A stretch of DNA of 15,988 bases from Draconibacterium sp. (GTDB lineage Bacteria > Bacteroidota > Bacteroidia > Bacteroidales > Prolixibacteraceae), in contig JAUVDE010000027.1 in assembly GCA_030595485.1 (NCBI GenBank), positions 1-15,988 on the forward strand. The letters run 5' to 3'. The notes beneath the pieces are model-generated. The model did not search any database. It saw nothing but the letters and a program-made list of their open reading frames with translations, and was not told where the DNA came from. Both the position numbers and the translations under genes were made by a program. This document shows, piece after piece, positions 14,704-15,988 of this stretch. Every line of letters starts with the position of its first letter. Positions within the stretch are counted from its first letter, which is position 1.

Positions 14704-15060
14704 ATGGCATTAACAAAATCACAAAAGCGCACAAGGATAAAAAACCGTGTTCGCACAGTTGTTTCAGGCACAGCAGAGCGTCCAAGATTGAGCATTTATA
14801 GAAGCAATAAATCTATTTACGCTCAAATAATCGACGATGTACAAGGAACAACTTTAACTGCTGCATCATCAACTGATAAAAGCATCATCGGCAACGAAGG
14901 TGACAAATCGGTAAAAGCTGCATTGGTTGGTAAATTGGTTGCTAAAAAAGCTTTGGCTGCCGGTATTACTGAAGTTGTATTCGATAGAGGTGGTAATTTA
15001 TACCACGGTAGAATTAAACAATTAGCTGACGCCGCCCGTAAAGGTGGCCTTAAATTCTAA
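14704..15060 (+). CDS. rplR: 50S ribosomal protein L18 (uL18)
   Basis: L18 binds 5S rRNA together with L5 and L25-type proteins and attaches it to the central protuberance. The 118-residue length is normal. The basic N-terminus MALTKSQKRTRIKNRVR contacts RNA. The core has ERPRLSIYRSNKSIYAQIIDD, and the end VFDRGGNLYHGRIKQLADAAR is diagnostic. The leader is A/T-rich with no SD. The gap to rpsE is six bases. Confidence 0.98.
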   Translation: MALTKSQKRTRIKNRVRTVVSGTAERPRLSIYRSNKSIYAQIIDDVQGTTLTAASSTDKSIIGNEGDKSVKAALVGKLVAKKALAAGITEVVFDRGGNLYHGRIKQLADAARKGGLKF

Positions 15061-15066
15061 TATATT

Positions 15067-15582
15067 ATGGCAAAAATTAGCAATAAAGTAAAAACCAGCG
15101 ATCTTGAGTTAAAAGACAGGTTGGTAGCCATTAACCGTGTAACCAAAGTAACAAAAGGTGGACGTACATTCAGTTTTTCTGCCATTGTTATTGTAGGTAA
15201 CGAGGATGGAATTGTAGGTTGGGGCCTTGGAAAAGCAAGTGAGGTAACTACTGCTATTTCAAAAGGTGTTGACGCAGCTAAAAAGAATCTTGTGAAGATT
15301 CCCGTACTTAACGGAACTATTCCTCACGAGCAAACAGCAAAATTTGGCGGTGCTAACGTACTTCTAAAACCTGCTTCTTCGGGTACCGGTGTAAAGGCTG
15401 GTGGTGCGATGCGTGCAGTATTAGAGAGTGTTGGAATTCACGACATTTTGGCTAAGTCTAAAGGTTCATCAAATCCACATAACTTGGTAAAAGCAACTAT
15501 GGCTGCTTTACTTGAGTTGCGTGATGCAAACATGGTGGCCGCTCAACGAGGTGTTTCATTAACTAAAGTTTTTAAAGGTTAA
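15067..15582 (+). CDS. rpsE: 30S ribosomal protein S5 (uS5)
   Basis: S5 lies at the mRNA entrance of the small subunit, where it contributes to decoding accuracy and to helicase action with S3 and S4. The 171-residue length is typical. The N-terminal dsRNA-binding-like domain carries the loop KVTKGGRTFSFSAIVIVGN, the site of spectinomycin-resistance changes in other bacteria, with no obvious change here. GWGLGKASEV follows. The C-terminal domain includes the conserved SGTGVKAGGAMRAVLE and SNPHNLVKATMAAL. It starts six bases after rplR and ends four bases before rpmD. Confidence 0.98.
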   Translation: MAKISNKVKTSDLELKDRLVAINRVTKVTKGGRTFSFSAIVIVGNEDGIVGWGLGKASEVTTAISKGVDAAKKNLVKIPVLNGTIPHEQTAKFGGANVLLKPASSGTGVKAGGAMRAVLESVGIHDILAKSKGSSNPHNLVKATMAALLELRDANMVAAQRGVSLTKVFKG

Positions 15583-15586
15583 CACT

Positions 15587-15769
15587 ATGGCAAAACTTAT
15601 AATTACACAAGTGAAAAGTAGCATTGGTTCTACAAAGCGCCAAAAACTGACATTGGAAGCATTAGGTTTGAAAAAACTTAATACACCCAAAGTACATGAA
15701 GCTACACCTCAAATTGTTGGCATGGTTAACAAAATGAGGCATTTAATTAGTGTTGAAGAAGTGAATTAA
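15587..15769 (+). CDS. rpmD: 50S ribosomal protein L30 (uL30)
   Basis: L30 is a small peripheral protein of the large subunit with a ferredoxin-like fold. The 60-residue length matches bacterial members. The sequence MAKLIITQVKSSIGSTKRQK opens with the typical first strand, followed by LEALGLKKLN and GMVNKMRHLISVEEV. The gene is absent from some bacterial lineages but present here in its usual place between rpsE and rplO. Confidence 0.97.
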   Translation: MAKLIITQVKSSIGSTKRQKLTLEALGLKKLNTPKVHEATPQIVGMVNKMRHLISVEEVN

Positions 15770-15788
15770 TATTTAACATAAGAATATT

Positions 15789-15988
15789 ATGAATTTAAGT
15801 AACTTACAACCTGCTGAAGGTTCGACTAAAACTACGAAACGTATTGGACGTGGACAGGGCTCAGGCCGTGGCGGTACATCCACACGTGGACATAAAGGTC
15901 AGAAGTCGAGATCAGGTTATTCAAGGAAAATTGGTTTCGAGGGTGGTCAAATGCCTTTGCAACGAGTAGTTCCTAAAATGGGATTCAA
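15789..15988 (+). CDS. rplO: 50S ribosomal protein L15 (uL15), 5' part only
   Basis: L15 is a late-assembling large-subunit protein with a long glycine- and arginine-rich N-terminal arm that threads through 23S rRNA. Only the first 66 codons are in the window. The visible part MNLSNLQPAEGSTK, then KRIGRGQGSGRGGTSTRGHKG and FEGGQMPLQRVVPKMGF is the diagnostic arm and linker. The gene is cut by the window end, not broken. By conserved order, secY would be expected downstream. Confidence 0.96.
   Translation, partial: MNLSNLQPAEGSTKTTKRIGRGQGSGRGGTSTRGHKGQKSRSGYSRKIGFEGGQMPLQRVVPKMGF

Noticed and set aside
130..14795. Many reverse-strand and out-of-frame open frames of 60-135 codons
   Set aside because: They lie inside well-identified genes on the + strand, show no family resemblance and are shadows of those genes.
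1..15988. CRISPR arrays, tRNA or rRNA genes, insertion sequences and attachment sites
   Set aside because: I looked for regular repeats, cloverleaf-like segments and transposase genes and saw none. Gaps other than 3507-3835 and 4211-4349 are 50 bases or less.

Overview
The window comes from a bacterium of the phylum Bacteroidota, most likely class Bacteroidia. The clues are three. Two upstream promoters fit the Bacteroidota pattern (TTG near -33, then TAnnTTTG near -7). Most genes start behind A/T-rich leaders without a Shine-Dalgarno (SD) sequence. The ribosomal proteins look like Bacteroidota versions, for example uL22 with a basic N-terminal extension, and tuf is absent between fusA and rpsJ. 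Order or family cannot be fixed by eye; a Marinilabiliales-like relative is only a guess. All real genes lie on the + strand.

Region 1 (13-3506) is a two-gene export unit. It holds a peptidase-C39 ABC exporter that should cut double-glycine leader peptides while exporting them, and its HlyD-type periplasmic adaptor. The stop of the first gene overlaps the start of the second by one base. No substrate peptide is visible.

Region 2 (3507-3835) is a 329-base spacer. Its first half is pyrimidine-rich and shows no convincing gene or intrinsic terminator. Its second half carries two tandem promoters 74 bp apart whose -7 and early transcribed sequences are near copies of each other. A hairpin and a long inverted repeat lie between them.

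Region 3 (3836-15988, continuing past the end) is one long ribosomal transcription unit in the order rpsL-rpsG-fusA-rpsJ-rplC-rplD-rplW-rplB-rpsS-rplV-rpsC-rplP-rpmC-rpsQ-rplN-rplX-rplE-rpsN-rpsH-rplF-rplR-rpsE-rpmD-rplO(partial). It joins what are separate str, S10 and spc operons in E. coli. Gaps are mostly 2-32 bases with a few short overlaps. The exceptions are the 139-base rpsL-rpsG spacer and the 50-base rpsG-fusA spacer. The rpsL-rpsG spacer can fold into a geometrically plausible H-type pseudoknot and is the best candidate here for a regulatory RNA (possible feedback by S7).

The genes jointly supply small- and large-subunit ribosomal proteins and elongation factor G. The most notable observations are the rpsL-rpsG pseudoknot, the duplicated promoters with alternative leader folds, a perfect AGGAGG before rplF in a phylum that rarely uses such sites, and a perfect 12-base tandem repeat just before the fusA start.
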